Assembly: GCA_944990035.1 (NCBI GenBank) | Contig: CALYLX010000128.1 | Coordinates: 1,674,001 to 1,738,000 of the forward strand | DNA length: 64,000 bases | Reading direction: 5' to 3' | Source: Clitopilus passeckerianus | Taxonomy: Eukaryota; Basidiomycota; Agaricomycetes; Agaricales; Entolomataceae | In this document: positions 1 to 11,827 of the stretch, piece by piece | How positions within the stretch are numbered: position 1 is the first letter of the stretch | Layout of the letters: each line of letters starts with the position of its first letter | Program-made: the position numbers and the translations under genes | Notes under the pieces: generated by a model | The model's database searches: none | What the model saw: the letters and a program-made list of their open reading frames with translations, nothing else | What the model was told of the DNA's origin: nothing

Positions 1-1529
1 AAAGCACGTTCCCCTTTTGGCGTCTCGTAAAGCAGAATATTTGTTTTCGTCGCAACTGCAAGGAGCTGGCCGCCCCCGCCCTTCTTGGCTTCCTCACTCC
101 ACAGAGCATATGAGAGCACTGATGTGTTCATCAACCTCGAGCCATTGGTGGCGAGGGGAACAAAGTCAGTTGCCCAACGCAACTGGACATCATCGACGAC
201 ATCCCAGGTGTCAATAGTATCGCTTCGTGCAGGCGACGTTTTCGGTGGTGGAGGCCTAATCGAGAACGGGCGTCGTCTCGAACTGGTCGAGGAAGGAGAG
301 CTCACAGCAGATGCAGGTTCACGTGTAGGAAAGCCACTATCCTGGTGTTGCGTTGTTGACTGTGCGTCTATGAAAGACCTCAACCCGCCAGCTATGCCTC
401 GAGATTTCCTTTTGGGCGATTGTTGTACGGTCCAATTTGCAGGTCGGTGCAGGTCTAATGGGTGCTCTCCCTGCGCATGATGAGTCCACAAGCAACGTAT
501 TAGGATGTCATGGTAAGTACCTTGTTGGATATGGCCCATCGTCCAAGGCTCCTCAAACTGGCGAGATTGTACATTCGAAGAGACCGCATAGAGTCCATAT
601 CTCTGCATGAATCGGACTCCGGACCGACAAGAAATAGCACCACTCCTTGTAGTGATCCATCTGCGCCACACTCGGATTCCAAAAGCGACATTTGATAGAC
701 GCTGAGAATGACTTTGTGAGTTCTGTGACATCGAAGGAGCCTCGAGTAAATGTAAATACCTTTCGCCATGCCAGATAGGATAAGCATGTGCTTCATTTGG
801 TCCTTTGTTGATTATTGAGCCGTCGCTAGCCCACTCTTGGGGAAACATATCCAGGACAGATAGTCCTTCATCATGGCCTATGAGTAACATCCTGCCTGAA
901 TCTAGAGGCAGAAGACATCGAATCGGCGCAGTCGAATGTGGCAGAAAGCGGGACCCAAAGTGATTGATTCGGAGCCTGGAAGGTGCTACCCTTTGGCTGA
1001 CAGAAGGAATCGGAGGAAGAGACGTGGAAGAATCGTTCGGAGATCCAGTTGATGACTCTCGAGAAAGATCTTTCGTCTGTATGTGGAGACCAGCCAGGGA
1101 CTGCTCGATCCTGGAAGTATCAAACTGCTGTGGGTCAGGAACTGGAGGAGACTAAATTAAAGGCGCATATAAGCACATATTTCATTAGTATTCTTGGGCA
1201 AAATTATGCACCTGTTCGTTGAGATCCCAGCCTCGTTGCCTCCTGCGCGTAAACTCATCTGGCGTAAGGTCATTATATCGTTCAGCAGCCCTTCAAAGAA
1301 TGTCAAAGAGGCTCCTTGTATATGGCTCAAGCCACTGACCTTTTCTCAATCCACCCTCTCCATCTCCCAAATCTAAACCGAATAGTAAGTTAGTGGTATC
1401 GCAATCTGGGCTCAACAAGGCCGCCTGCCTTGAATTCGGTCCGTTCTGAGCTACAAGGTCATCGTACGACGGTAGCCCATTAGAGTCAGCCGGAGGCCCC
1501 GCATCTTGTTCGATATATTCCCTAGACAT
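1..1529 (-). CDS. CNH (citron homology) domain protein, 3' part outside window
   Basis: The minus-strand gene starts with ATG at 1529 and runs off the left edge. Exons 1429-1529, 1340-1372 and 1212-1290 join in frame to give an N-terminus with LPSYDDL, FGRWRGWIEKR and RYNDLTPDEFTRRR, a conserved start of basidiomycete CNH proteins. Downstream exons carry GHDEGLSVLDMFP, VYQMSLLESE and VVLFLVGPESDS, then RWATDFVPLA and LLAVATKTNILLYETPKGER at the edge, all typical of a CNH beta-propeller. CNH domains bind small GTPases and occur in Rho1 GEFs and in Vps39/TRAP1-type proteins. No GEF domain is visible in the part seen, so the exact role is open. The first intron (1373-1428) must be GC-AG to keep the family sequence in frame. 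Confidence 0.85.
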
Positions 1530-2069
1530 GGTGATCGTTCAGGCAGTTGTAGTAAACGAGCGTATGTGCCGTTGGGTGCTGGGCTCTAGGCATCCATTGC
1601 ATCGCCACGGTGATCATCCCTGTTATGTCATCACGTGTGGTCTGTGTAGATCTTTGAGTAGGTTGCGGCGAACGTCGTCAAGAAGCCTTTGGTCATACGG
1701 TCGACGTTCTGGACGATATGGGCGGGTACAAGAGAGAGAACACCTTCAGTGTCGAGTGTCGGTTGAGAATTCTAGCCGACAACTCTATTAGTGTGCTACA
1801 CAGCCACAGTCCAAGCAAAGAACTCACCAATCGAGTTCATCTTTGAGTTTCTCGACTGCAATAGGCTTGAAAATCAGCATAATACGTTAAAAAGGCTACT
1901 TTTATATAGGAACATTCAGTAGAAAGCCATGATTTTGACCTTGGGTGGTTCGCACACGCATGTATGAACCGGGTACCCTATTTGGCAGCGCCGTCAAGCT
2001 TGGCTTTCCCCACACCATACCTACCTGACGAAACTGCATAACTGGCGCGTTGAACGTCTCGGTGTTCCA
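1530..2069. other. Intergenic, divergent promoter region
   Basis: This stretch separates the divergent CNH gene and SPT3. Short ORFs on both strands show no family features. It presumably holds both promoters; no clear TATA box was seen. Confidence 0.5.
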
Positions 2070-3304
2070 ATGGCAGCAGCATTGAAGAAGGCAGGGGCTC
2101 CTGACATGAATCTCAGCAATGCAACCCGAGAATACAAGTATACCCAGGAGATCTCTCAAATGGTAAAGACAGTCTCATTCAGATTGCTCTCAAATGGTCT
2201 GCTGGACACCTGCATATTTTCTAGATGTTCGTCTTCGGTGAGGTACAGGAGCCTGATCCACAAACGGTCAACCTTGTCGAAGATATCGTACGGAGTCAGT
2301 TGATTGAGCTGGTGAGCACCCTTTGGCTTATTCTTCGCGTTTGGCTAACTGTACGCTCTAGATAATACAAGCTCGTGCATTGGCCAACCGTCGTGGAGCA
2401 CGATATCTCTCTGCAGAAGACCTCATCTTCCTCATTAGGCATGACCGAGAAAAGGTCAACCGACTACGAACATACCTCTCCTGGAAGGATGTGCGTAAAC
2501 ACGCCAAGGACTCAGGTGGAGACGCAGGCGCTGGCGTCGAAGTTGAGAACTTGGAGGACGGTGCAGACGGTCAGTCAAACTCAGTTTTAAACTGACTATA
2601 TGCTAATATAAAGTACAGACAAGCTCACCGCGAAGGCCCAAAAGATCACCATTAAACTCCCCTGGGAAATTACCACCATATATTCAGAAGTCCTTCGACA
2701 AAGCGGGCATGATGACGACGAAGAAGAGGACGAGGACGATATAGAAGCCCATGAAGCCTCGACACAGCGCCTCAAAGAAGCTGACGATGCCACTCGACAA
2801 ATGACGAGAGAGGAGTACCAACACTACTCAGACTGTCGGCAAGCCACCTTCACGTACCGCAAAGGCAAACGGTTCAGAGAATTCTTGAATCTCCCTTCTC
2901 ACTTGGACCTGCGAGCAAACGACGATACCGTTGATATTGTTGGGTTCCTGGCTTTCGAGATGGTCCGCTCTTTGACCCTAGCTGGGCTCAGCGTGAAGCA
3001 ATCTCTTGAGGATTTCTTCCTGAGAGATGACTATGCTTCACCAGTCATGGGGAAACGAAAGGCTTCAAGTCATGGCGGCCTCTCAGAGAAACGACGAAGG
3101 GAAGGCACTCCAGACGATGATGCCGAATACACCCTACCAGCCAACTCCTTGTTTACACAACCCCCAGAATCCAGAACGGCTCTTCGACCCGAACATATTC
3201 AGGATGCATTCTCTAGGATGCAAGGTGACTGGGCACATCACAGATCTGCTGGTATGCGTAACTGGAGAGGAGGGCTTGTCAGGACTCGTATTAGTCTCAT
3301 CTAG
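2070..3304 (+). CDS. SPT3: SAGA complex subunit Spt3
   Basis: Four exons (2070-2162, 2225-2311, 2362-2569, 2619-3304) join in frame to a protein of 357 residues. The histone-fold (TFIID-18 type) domain is near the N-terminus: YKYTQEISQMMFVFGEVQ, VNLVEDIVRSQLIELI, then DLIFLIRHDREKVNRLRTYL and SWKDVRKHAKDS. The C-terminal Spt3 region has FTYRKGKRFREFL, DIVGFLAFEMV and a basic KRRR patch. Spt3 works with Spt8 in SAGA to deliver TBP to promoters in the nucleus. An internal acidic run (DDDEEEDEDD) follows the third intron. A start at 2107 is equally possible, because yeast Spt3 begins close to that point. It converges with DDI1, with 146 bp between stops. Confidence 0.95.
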
Positions 3305-3450
3305 ATTTCGTTTCTATTTTCTTGTCGGACATTGCTATCCCTGTGTATCCTTTAGACTCGCTGTAACATCATTTTATACACCATTTGTACATCTTATCAA
3401 TACATTTTTGCACGTTCTACTGTTACAAGCTTTAAAGCTTTTATGTGGCT

Positions 3451-5109
3451 CTAGAACATCATTGAAGCAGCAATATCAACGTTGCCGCCTGCTGCATCTA
3501 GTAGTTCTATCGCAATGGACTTTGTCGCGCCGAGGTCCATTAGAATCTTTATCTTCTCCTCTGGATGTTTCGACCTAGATGATTTTTTGGGTGCCGGTTG
3601 AGAGCCAGACGCAGGTACCGAGCCTGACGGGGCAGCACCAAGAGCCTGACCTCCACCAGGGAAGCTGGATGTCGAAAGCACAGGTGCTGAGGATCCCGTA
3701 GTCGCCGTCGCATCAGGAGTAGTATCCATTGCAGTGTCCAATGCAGCGCCTGGAGGTATTTTAGGATTACGGGCCTTTTCTGGGAGCTCATGTTCCGGAA
3801 GGAATTCAATCTCTCGGCCTTTGATGCGTAGAACGTTCTTCTCCAGGTCAATAGTCGCCTGATGGGCTTTGAGCATATCAAGGCCGAATAAGAGATCGAC
3901 ATCGCGTCCCTGTCGAGGGTGGTTAAAACCCTAGTGATATATACTAAAAACAAAATGCTGACCTCCATAATTGTAAATGAACATGGGAGATGCAGGTCTG
4001 ATACTTTCAGCTGGGCACTATGGACTCTGCCAAAGATCTTTGCTGTGCCTACACCCATGGCAATCCCAGCATATCTTCGATCAAGTAGACGCATAATGCT
4101 GAAAAATGGAAGTCAAACAGATATTTTCCGAAGATAATGAGTTTTCCTTACTTGCAGGACTCTGCACACTCAGGGCTCACTGTTAAGAAGTCAGCAAGGG
4201 TTGAAATAGGATGAAGTATCCAAGAAACTGTACTGATTGTCTGCTGGGCACCACTGTCGACGAAGGCCTTGATTGGCACTCCGTTCACCTCTACAGGAAT
4301 GCTGATCGAGAGGTTAGCAAAGAATTGGGGCACAGCTTCGGCCAAAAAACTCACTAGAGCATCGTCACTCGTCCGAAGCTCTCCGGGGTGAATTCTATGG
4401 CATGCTCTAGATTTTCGAGGACAGCTTCTTGCCTAATGATTTCCTCAATCTTTCTCTGAGCCTCTATATCGTAAGGATCCGCGTTGAGCCGCTCGATCTC
4501 CCTTTGTCGCGAGAGCTCAGCTTCCTGTTGCTTCCTCTTCGTTTGACGAAGCAGGTGCGCGAACTTTTCAGGGTCTGAGAGAGCAGCTTGTGCAAACTCG
4601 GGGTCCGACTAAAGAATCAGGCTCATTAAACATGTACTGGTAGATGAGAAGGATTGCTTTCGTACTTCTTGAAGCTGACGCATCAAAGTGGGATTACCCA
4701 GCACTTGCAGTCGCATCGTCTCTGAATCCTGTTCTACTGTCCTGTTCAAATCGAAATATTGCTATCAGTCACGGCGGACTAGAGAACGATCTCTCACTAC
4801 TCACCTTGCGCCGCCCGCAGTGTTTGTCACCGGTACCTTTCTCCTTAGCAAGAGCAATGCCTCCTCTCCATCAACCCCTTGATCTTGCAGGGATTCTTTC
4901 AAAGAAGTAAGCTCTCGAGCCTGGAAGTGTATGCTCTGTTCTGCGATTGGAATGCCTGACTGAAGCCCTGATAAGATCTCATGGCCCGCCATTGATGTCG
5001 ATGAACACACCTCTGCCTCCAACAGTGCCATAACATTTTCGAGCTCCATACTAGGATCAATCTCGACGACAAAGGTACCGCCAACGTCAGTTAGGAAAGT
5101 CAGCTTCAT
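3451..5109 (-). CDS. DDI1: DNA damage-inducible protein 1 (ubiquitin-dependent aspartic protease)
   Basis: Seven exons (4805-5109, 4666-4741, 4355-4608, 4234-4301, 4152-4179, 3963-4098, 3451-3909) give 441 residues in frame. The order is the full Ddi1 layout: N-terminal ubiquitin-like domain ([11 protein letters not shown]), a helical region with [15 protein letters not shown], a retroviral-type protease domain with the catalytic motif [11 protein letters not shown], then [13 protein letters not shown] and [14 protein letters not shown]-terminal UBA domain ([19 protein letters not shown]) ends the protein. Ddi1 shuttles or cleaves ubiquitinated substrates for the proteasome. The catalytic D-S-G-A is intact, so an active protease is expected. 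Two ACGCGT sites lie about 230 bp upstream of the ATG. Confidence 0.96.
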
Positions 5110-5485
5110 GTCGTTATCGTATCGTTATCGTGTGGTTTGAGCGGGTGACTGTCGCCAAGTAAGAAAGGCTGTTTGGACTGATCGCTACCTCGAAGGACCT
5201 GGTCGTCGGATCACGAGGGTGGCACAGCTCAAAGGCCGAGCGACAATGTTGGTATTTATACAAAGACTGTTGATATACATCGCCTGCGCAAAAGAGAAAG
5301 TGCTAGAAAGTTGACAAGCCTAGTTTCTAAGGTATATTACGCGTCTTCGACGCGTCATGTCGTAATATTATCAATACAAAACCAAAATCGGTAGATTTGA
5401 ATCAGTTGTTGCGGTTCACCGTTCGACTCCTGCCGAACTGGGAGCTATCAATGAGGAATATCAGAAACTGAATGCAGAACAAAAA
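5110..5485. other. Intergenic, DDI1 promoter
   Basis: This is a 376-bp gap between the DDI1 start and the ATG29 stop, both on the minus strand. Apart from the paired ACGCGT sites nothing coding is seen. Confidence 0.5.
5339..5355. promoter_or_regulatory. Paired ACGCGT (MCB-type) sites upstream of DDI1
   Basis: Two ACGCGT hexamers at 5339-5344 and 5350-5355 are 11 bp apart, about 230 bp upstream of the DDI1 ATG, between DDI1 and the 3' end of ATG29. MCB boxes bind the fungal MBF (Mbp1/Swi6) factor at G1/S genes. The site is a motif match only. Confidence 0.45.
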
Positions 5486-6813
5486 CTAAGAAACTGACAA
5501 TCGTGAACTTGAACTTGTCCCTTTGATATTCGACATAAGAGCGCTTTCAAGAGCGGACGCTGACAAGCTTGCATCTAGACGGGAAGTCGCAGTTAGAAAC
5601 AAAGATAACAGGCGAGAATGTACTAGAACACTGACCGCTGAGGTCGCTGAAACTTGAGGCCTCAGACCCATGGCTACTGCTCCGTTCACTTGCGGCTCTA
5701 TCAACTAGCGGCCGATATCGCTGGCCAAGAGCACTACGAGGTGACATTGTAGGCGGACTTGTCGACTTCCCAAGTGAGAAACGTCGTTGTAATCGAGCCT
5801 GTTGAGCTGATGGTTCTGGTGGGGTTGAAGGGATGTCAGGTATTGAACCTTGAGGAGAGTTGACGCTTGATACACTCTGGCTGGTACTCCTGCTTGTACT
5901 ATTTGAGAGTGTATCTCGACGATAGCTATCTGCAGGAGAAAGGGGGGAGTCGGGTTCCGCCCTTCCACGCGCTGGCTCCTTGCCTTTGTTGAAGCTCCTG
6001 GGTAGTCCAGTCCGCACGAGTCCCAAGGCATCGCTTGTTATTATGCTTTGTAGTTGTTGCAGTTTCCGTTCTAGCGTCTCCTGCTCTTCAGCATCACGCT
6101 CGGCATCCTCTTCTTTCCTTGCTAGCTCCTCGTCAGAGTCAGTGCCTTCAGATGAAGACGGAGAGGTCGGTCGAAGGGGTTCAAAGGTTCTTCTTTGTGC
6201 TCCATTTCCTTGGATGGTGAGCGTTGACGACGAAATGGTAGGACGCAATGGGCTTGCACGGTTTCCGATTGAGTTTAAGCGAGCTCGTACGTCAAGAGGG
6301 TTCGACAGCCGCCCAGACGCTGTCAGCGAAGAGCCGCCTGGGAGCCGGCTCGAACTGCGGTCTATCGGGGCAGGCTTGCTTGGCCACTTCTGGGCATCTG
6401 CCATATGCGGTTGGGTACTTTGAGGGCTTAAGGCGCCTTGCAAGTCCCTCAAACCACGAATGTCTTCTTGGAAGCGGGCATTGACCCGATACAGCAAGTA
6501 TGGGAGAGGAACCTCTAGGTGTGCAGCAAGTCCTTTCCCTGTCCTTCATTCAACACAACATGTAGACACGAGATTCCATTGATTTCTTCTACTCACAATC
6601 TGGGCCTGTGCTATCACTAGACCTGGATTTCTCTATGACTCTCCATAATATATCCGCCTTCTCTTGGTTCCATTCAATCTAATAATGGGGGTCAGTCCAT
6701 TCAACTTGCACATTTCCTGTAAGCCAACATACTCGCGGTGGATCAGGAGGTGCATGGTCAGGCCTGTCCCATGGCAGCCTGACCACGACACGAACGTTGG
6801 GATTAGCAGCCAT
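5486..6813 (-). CDS. ATG29: Autophagy-related protein 29
   Basis: Exons 6733-6813, 6597-6678, 5636-6538 and 5486-5574 join to 384 residues. The N-terminus carries the whole Atg29 N-terminal domain: VRVVVRLPWDRPDHAPPDPP, then EWNQEKADILWRVIE, AAHLEVPLPYLLYR and RFQEDIRGLRDLQGA. The rest is Ser/Pro-rich and disordered, with an acidic-basic coiled-coil-like patch (residues about 165-200, ARKEEDAERDAEEQETLERK) and a conserved end, SLSASALESALMSNIKG. Atg29 joins Atg17 and Atg31 at the phagophore assembly site. The long disordered tail is usual for basidiomycete versions. Its start lies 74 bp from the divergent IMPACT-like gene. Confidence 0.92.
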
Positions 6814-6887
6814 GGAGGAGAGTGTGTGACTAACAACAGCTTGGTGTGACTTCATTCGACGATTTCAGCACCGGCCCGGGGTTCCGC
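6814..6887. promoter_or_regulatory. Short bidirectional promoter ATG29 / IMPACT-like gene
   Basis: Only 74 bp separate the two divergent start codons, so the two genes must share promoter and 5' UTR sequence. No TATA box is seen. Confidence 0.5.
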
Positions 6888-8197
6888 ATGTCGTCCCCTC
6901 CCTCATCCTCTCAGCTCAACGCTGACCATGATTACCTAGGAGAGTTGGCAAACTTCATATCTGAGCTGTCAATGCAGCTTGAAAAAGAACCTGTGGTCTC
7001 GGAGATAGCAGGTGTGGTTGTCCATGTACTGCTATAAAGCCAGGAAAAATCTCAGCAGAATACTTCGTCGGAAATAGTGCTTCAGTCAATCTATGGCGAT
7101 AATGCAATCCGGCTATGGCATCCGCCAAGTGAACAGGGGACGAAGCTGCCTCGTGGCAGGAATGAACATGATACAGAATCTATCAGATATGAAGTCGAAG
7201 TCAGGTCGGGTTTTCTTGCTTCTCTCCCTTGCTTTTTTCTTCAAGAATCAATTTAGCTTGCCAGCTCCTCATGAAGCCATATCAATACGTATCTTGGTAT
7301 CTTTGCCACCAAGTTACCCTTCCACTTCACCCCCTCAACTGCAACTTCTCTCTCGGTATATAGGAGCCTTTGGTGCCGATTCAAATCTCTTCGGGTCTGT
7401 CCTGCGGACTTACATCTCCGTAAACGGTGTCGAATTCAGCCCAGACTCTGTCTGTGTCTTTGACGGACTACAAAGTGTCACCGATCGTTGTACTGCTTGG
7501 TATGAAGATCATCTCAGCGCTGAAAAAGCAGGCGAACTTTTACGAGAGGACGTAAAAGAACATCGCCTTCAGACCAGTGGACAAAATACCCCTCTTCAAG
7601 AGAACCCACGAAATACGTATCAGCCCGAGTCGAGCGCAGATGTAAACGCACTCAGAGATTTACCAGACGGTGTCAAGTTGTTTGTTGCAGAGCCTATTAT
7701 AGACCGAAAGAGCTCCTTCATCGGCCGTGCTTGTTATATATCACATCCTTCCCAGGTACGTTTTCTCTCAAAAGCAGATACGACATTTCCGCAACTTAGA
7801 ATGCTATTCAGGTTCCCTTGATTCTATCACATCTCATGTCCGATAGGCGGATAGCTAAAGCAGCCCACCCAGTCATCAACGCATGGCGATGTCAAGTGGA
7901 TGCGGTTTTGCATCAGGACAACGACGATGACGGGGAGACGGCTGCTGGCGGTCGACTGGCCCATCTGCTCCAGATACTCGTGCGCTCAGCTCCTCTCACC
8001 TTCCCACGGTTTTCGATGACTTATTTGATTCCCAGGAGGTCAACAATGTACTGGTTGTCGTGACACGGTATTTCGGAGGAATTCATCTTGGCCCGGATCG
8101 GTTCAAGCACATCAATCAAGCAGCTCGCAACGCGCTTGATCTTGGAGGATTCCTCGACGCTCCAGAGGCAAAAAAGATTGGGCGAGGTCGGAAATAA
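6888..8197 (+). CDS. YIH1: IMPACT/Yih1-type RWD + UPF0029 protein
   Basis: The first exon from ATG 6888 gives DYLGELANFISEL. The second exon adds EIVLQSIYGDNAIRLW and the third ISIRILVSLPPSYPS, which together form an RWD domain. After a linker, PDGVKLFVAEPIIDRKSSFI, RIAKAAHPVINAWR and NVLVVVTRYFGGIHLGP form the UPF0029/IMPACT domain, ending at RGRK and a stop at 8195-8197. Yih1/IMPACT binds Gcn1 through its RWD domain and dampens Gcn2 activation. The first intron is uncertain: a donor at GTGGTC with any of three nearby in-frame acceptors keeps the frame. Other introns near 7205, 7756 and 7980 are clear. Confidence 0.9.
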
Positions 8198-8329
8198 GAG
8201 GGGGAGAAGCACGTATACCTACCTCCACATGCACCTTGCATCTCATTTGGAATAATGTTTAATTTGTTTCAAAACACCTAATGAGAATACATATTGTACA
8301 CATATACATTATTTTCCCAACGCGAACGA

Positions 8330-10623
8330 TCAAACACCAAGCCCGCCAAAGACAATCAGCTTATCGTTCATATACTCAGTAATACCATGTCCGCCCTCCC
8401 TTCCAAGCCCACTCTCCTTGACACCACCAAACGGAATAACAGCCTGGCTCAATGCACCCGTGTTGGCGCCAACCATACCCACCTCAAGCTTCTCCGCAAC
8501 CCTCCAAACGCGGCCAACATCTCTTGAGAAGAAGTACCCAGCAAGTCCAACATCGGCGTTGTTTGCAAGCTTGATGACCTCCTCTTCAGTTTCGAACTTG
8601 ACAAGGGCAGCGAGGGGACCAAAGGTTTCTTCGGTGGTGAGCTCGGCGTCAGCGGGGACGTCGCTGAGGACGGTGGGCATGAAGAAGGATGTGCCTGGGA
8701 TGCTCTTGCCGCCAACCAAGACTTGTGCACCTTTGGCGACAGCATCGTCGACGTGACGAGTAACCTTTTCAATAGCTTTGTCATGGATTAGAGGTCCATG
8801 TGTCCTTCAGAGGGGTAAGCGCAAATACATATGAAAAGAGATGAGACCACTCACGTTCCCTCTTCAAGACCATTGCCAACCTTGAAGGCTGCAACCTTCT
8901 CAGCAAGGCGGGATGCAAATTCGGCGTAGACACCCGATTGGACGTAGATCCTGTTCGCACAGATGCAAGTCTGTCCAGAGCCACGGAACTTGCACATGAC
9001 AGCAGCAGCAACGGCCTCGTCCATGTTGGCATCATCGAAGACAATGAAGGGTGCATTTCCTCCTGCTTCAAGTGACACTCTGTATGTTGGTCGTTAGAAG
9101 TCGGACCTTCCTTAGGAAGTTAAATGACCTGTACTTCTTAAGAGTGGAGGCGGCCATCCTGTAAAGGTGTTTTGCAACAGGAGTAGATCCAGTGAATGTG
9201 ACTTTGCGAACAGTCTTGCTTTCGCACATCTCCTTCCCGACCTCCATGACATTCTTCTGAGTAGGAATGATATTGATGACCCCATCAGGAACGCCTGCTC
9301 GTTGACCCAACTGCAATACGAGACGTCGGTCAAAACGGATGCACGTGAATCTGACTCGAGAAGTTCACCTCTGCCAATGCGAGTGCTGAGAAGGGAGTTT
9401 CTGGTGGAGGTTTGATGACAGCCGTGCAACCAGCAGCAAGAGCAGCTCCAAGTTTTCGCGTGATCATAGCAGAAGGGAAGTTCCATGGTGTGAGGATAGA
9501 ACTATTTTTCAATATCATCTCTCCGTTTGAATACCGAACCAGAGTTAGCTTACACGACACCTGAAAATGTCACGATCAGCTCAATTCGCCATTTCAGAAG
9601 ACAAACTCACCGATAGGTTGCTTGATGACGACATTGCGGGAACCAGGGAGAGGGCAAGGGATGTGTTCTATCAATGTTTGAGCTCACGGCGGGAAAGTGA
9701 AGATTTGGCCCATGTACTTACCACCATAGGTACGGACAGCTTCTTCAGCTATAGGGGTATGAGAAAGGGACTCCAGTTGGATTTGAAGCAGCAGACATAC
9801 CATACCACTGCAAATGAACGATTGTGAGTTTGGGAGTAATGGCCGCCAATGTAGAAACAAGACCGGACGTACCTCGAGGAAGGAGGAGCTATAGGTGTTT
9901 TCTCCCTAGAAGCAAAATGTGTGATCAGAACCTGCCGTCATCATGTGGCAATTGAATTGGTACCTTTGCTTCTGCCAATGGCTTGCCGTTCTCCAGAGTC
10001 TATAAGTAGACCAGTTTCGTCATTCTATGTTCATAGTTTTGGACTTTGGGTGGCTCACGATAATCCGACTGAGATCTTCGTGATGCTCTTGCATGAGGTT
10101 ATAGAATTTCATGAGGACGTCGTGTCGATGCTGCAAGGTATTATGAAGGAGACCAAAACAGTATGGGCGAGCATGAACATACCTTGGCTGTAGTTCTGCT
10201 CCATTCAGGAAATGCTTTAGATGCAGCATCTATTGCCTGCTTTGTTTCTTCGAGACCCATGTCTGGAACTTTGCCAAGTTCTTCGCGAGTTGCAGGATCT
10301 AGTTTTAGGACCCGGGGTCAGTCGAGGATGTCAGTTGGGGACTTTAGCAGCACGTACTTGAAACCGATATGGTCTCTCCATTGGCTGCATCGACCCATTT
10401 ACCGTCGATGAAACCTTGGAACCTGACCAAGGAAGGGTCTTTGAGCCCAAACTATAATACAATGCTCAGTTCAAGTAATGTACCTCATGTAAGCATGCCC
10501 ACAACATACCACTGAAGCCTGAGAACTGGCCATTCGGACGAATATCGCGATATTAGGGGTAAGTAAAGGTGGCTTTCTTGCAGCAAGTACGGGAGCAAGA
10601 CGCAGACATATTGGAGAACGCAT
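8330..10623 (-). CDS. UGA2: Succinate-semialdehyde dehydrogenase (aldehyde dehydrogenase family)
   Basis: About ten short exons splice to a complete aldehyde dehydrogenase. In order it shows [17 protein letters not shown], the NAD(P)-site stretch [20 protein letters not shown] with [31 protein letters not shown], the catalytic Glu in [10 protein letters not shown], the catalytic Cys in [11 protein letters not shown], and the C-terminal [18 protein letters not shown] and EYMNDKLI. These fit the GabD/SSADH subfamily, which oxidises succinate semialdehyde to succinate in the GABA shunt. The N-terminus before FGLKDPSL ([18 protein letters not shown]) is basic and hydrophobic and could be a mitochondrial presequence. 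The usual L after the catalytic Glu (ELGG) is A here. Stop codon at 8330-8332. Confidence 0.93.
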
Positions 10624-11254
10624 TACCGACTTTGAAATACTTGTGAAGCCGGGAGACGCGTGCAATTGGAAAGAAGAACCAACACGGCTCCAATCATTCA
10701 ACGCCTCCCACGTGGTTATCTTATCTTTCGGCGTCTAAATAGATTTGTTCCCGACCACCGTCGTCCTCAGGCGCCAAGGGAGCGATAGGGAGGTCGACGT
10801 AATCTGTTATTGGCCAAAAAGGCCAGACTGGACGGATATCATGCGGGCACGCTACCGTTTCTGCACTGATTACGGCGCTACGTTGTAGGCGCTACCTGTG
10901 GACGTTTGGTGTTGGCATGCAGCACGAGCAGACCACGATCGCTGGGAGTTTGGTTATCACGATAGTTCTTGTTCGCCCTTCGGCAACGTGTTCCTCTGTT
11001 ACCCAATTCTAAACGGGCGTTTCTCGGCACTATAAGCTCTTATTATTGTATGTACCAAGGGCGCCGAGATCTACATAACACCTGGCTGTTCAACTTCTTG
11101 CATCTTTAGCTCTTAACCCCCGACCCAGTGCACGTTTGTTTGGCGCATCAGGCAAGCAGGGGCTACATGCATTTGGTGACTATCAAGGACATGCGGTAAG
11201 GCATCTTCAACGAAGTTCGTCAACGATTGCCTCAAGGCCGTGGAATTGTCCAGC
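10624..11254. other. Intergenic, SSADH promoter side
   Basis: No coding signal with family features. A single ACGCGT at 10656-10661 is within what chance allows. The region serves as SSADH 5' flank and as 3' flank of the small secreted protein gene. Confidence 0.4.
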
Positions 11255-11518
11255 TTAAAGGTACCCAAAGCCGTAATCACCCCTAGTATCTCCTTCAAAA
11301 GAGACAGGGCAACATTGTAGCCCGCTTGCACAAGTCTAAACACCCGTTTCCTGGTTAGTTCTGTACTTCGATACTGACATTCACTCAACACTCACTATTG
11401 ACAGAAGAGGCCTAGAGACTGCCTTGGAATATTTGCAGATGCCACCTTCGCCGACGACTGCGATGACTTGAGGTACAAAAGAGGCAGCAAGGAGAGATAC
11501 AAATGATCTGAGAAGCAT
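11255..11518 (-). CDS. Small secreted cysteine-containing protein (67 aa)
   Basis: Exon 1 (11396-11518) encodes a clear signal peptide (MLLRSFVSLLAASFVPQVIA) followed by VVGEGGICKYSKAV. A 60-nt intron with GTGAGT donor, CTAAC branch site and TTTAG acceptor leads in phase 0 to exon 2 (11255-11335), which gives TCASGLQCCPVSFEGDT and ends after GFGYL. The mature peptide would have about 47 residues and four Cys, including a CC pair. A GATAAAAGG TATA-like box and a CT-rich leader lie upstream, as in strongly expressed small fungal genes. No family is recognised. It is too short and has too few Cys for a hydrophobin. Role unknown; a secreted effector-like or surface peptide is possible. Confidence 0.5.
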
Positions 11519-11576
11519 GGTAGGACTGGATGAAGGAAGGGCAGATTAATGAGAGGAAAAGCTGAGAATTATTGGG

Positions 11577-11585
11577 CCTTTTATC
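11577..11585 (-). promoter_or_regulatory. TATA-like box of the small secreted protein gene
   Basis: GATAAAAGG on the minus strand lies about 60 bp before the ATG at 11518 and is followed by a CT-rich stretch, the usual arrangement for a strongly transcribed fungal gene. Confidence 0.4.
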
Positions 11586-11827
11586 GCTACAGGGTATGCA
11601 TACCTGATCTCGCGGCCCCTGAACACTCTGTGTTGGAGTGACAGAAACCAAGGTAAGCCAGAGCATGATAGGGCATTGACACCAAGTGCCAGTGACAAGT
11701 GCTGTTTCCCAGTGAGAAATGAGATGGTCCACAATTGCCATTTCGGTGTATAGTTTATCCGTTGACATATTCAATTAAAATCTTGTATTTGAAAAGAACG
11801 TACTGGTACATTGAGGCTGTACATGTG

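Noticed and set aside
10656..10661. ACGCGT as an MBF site of SSADH
   Set aside because: A single site in the 5' UTR region, within chance expectation, and no G1/S link for this gene.
11113..11391. 92-codon minus-strand ORF overlapping the small secreted gene
   Set aside because: The frame ignores a good GTGAGT/CTAAC/TTTAG intron; the spliced alternative gives a signal-peptide protein.
11255..11518. Hydrophobin
   Set aside because: Only four Cys and 67 residues; the second half of the eight-Cys pattern is absent in every frame.
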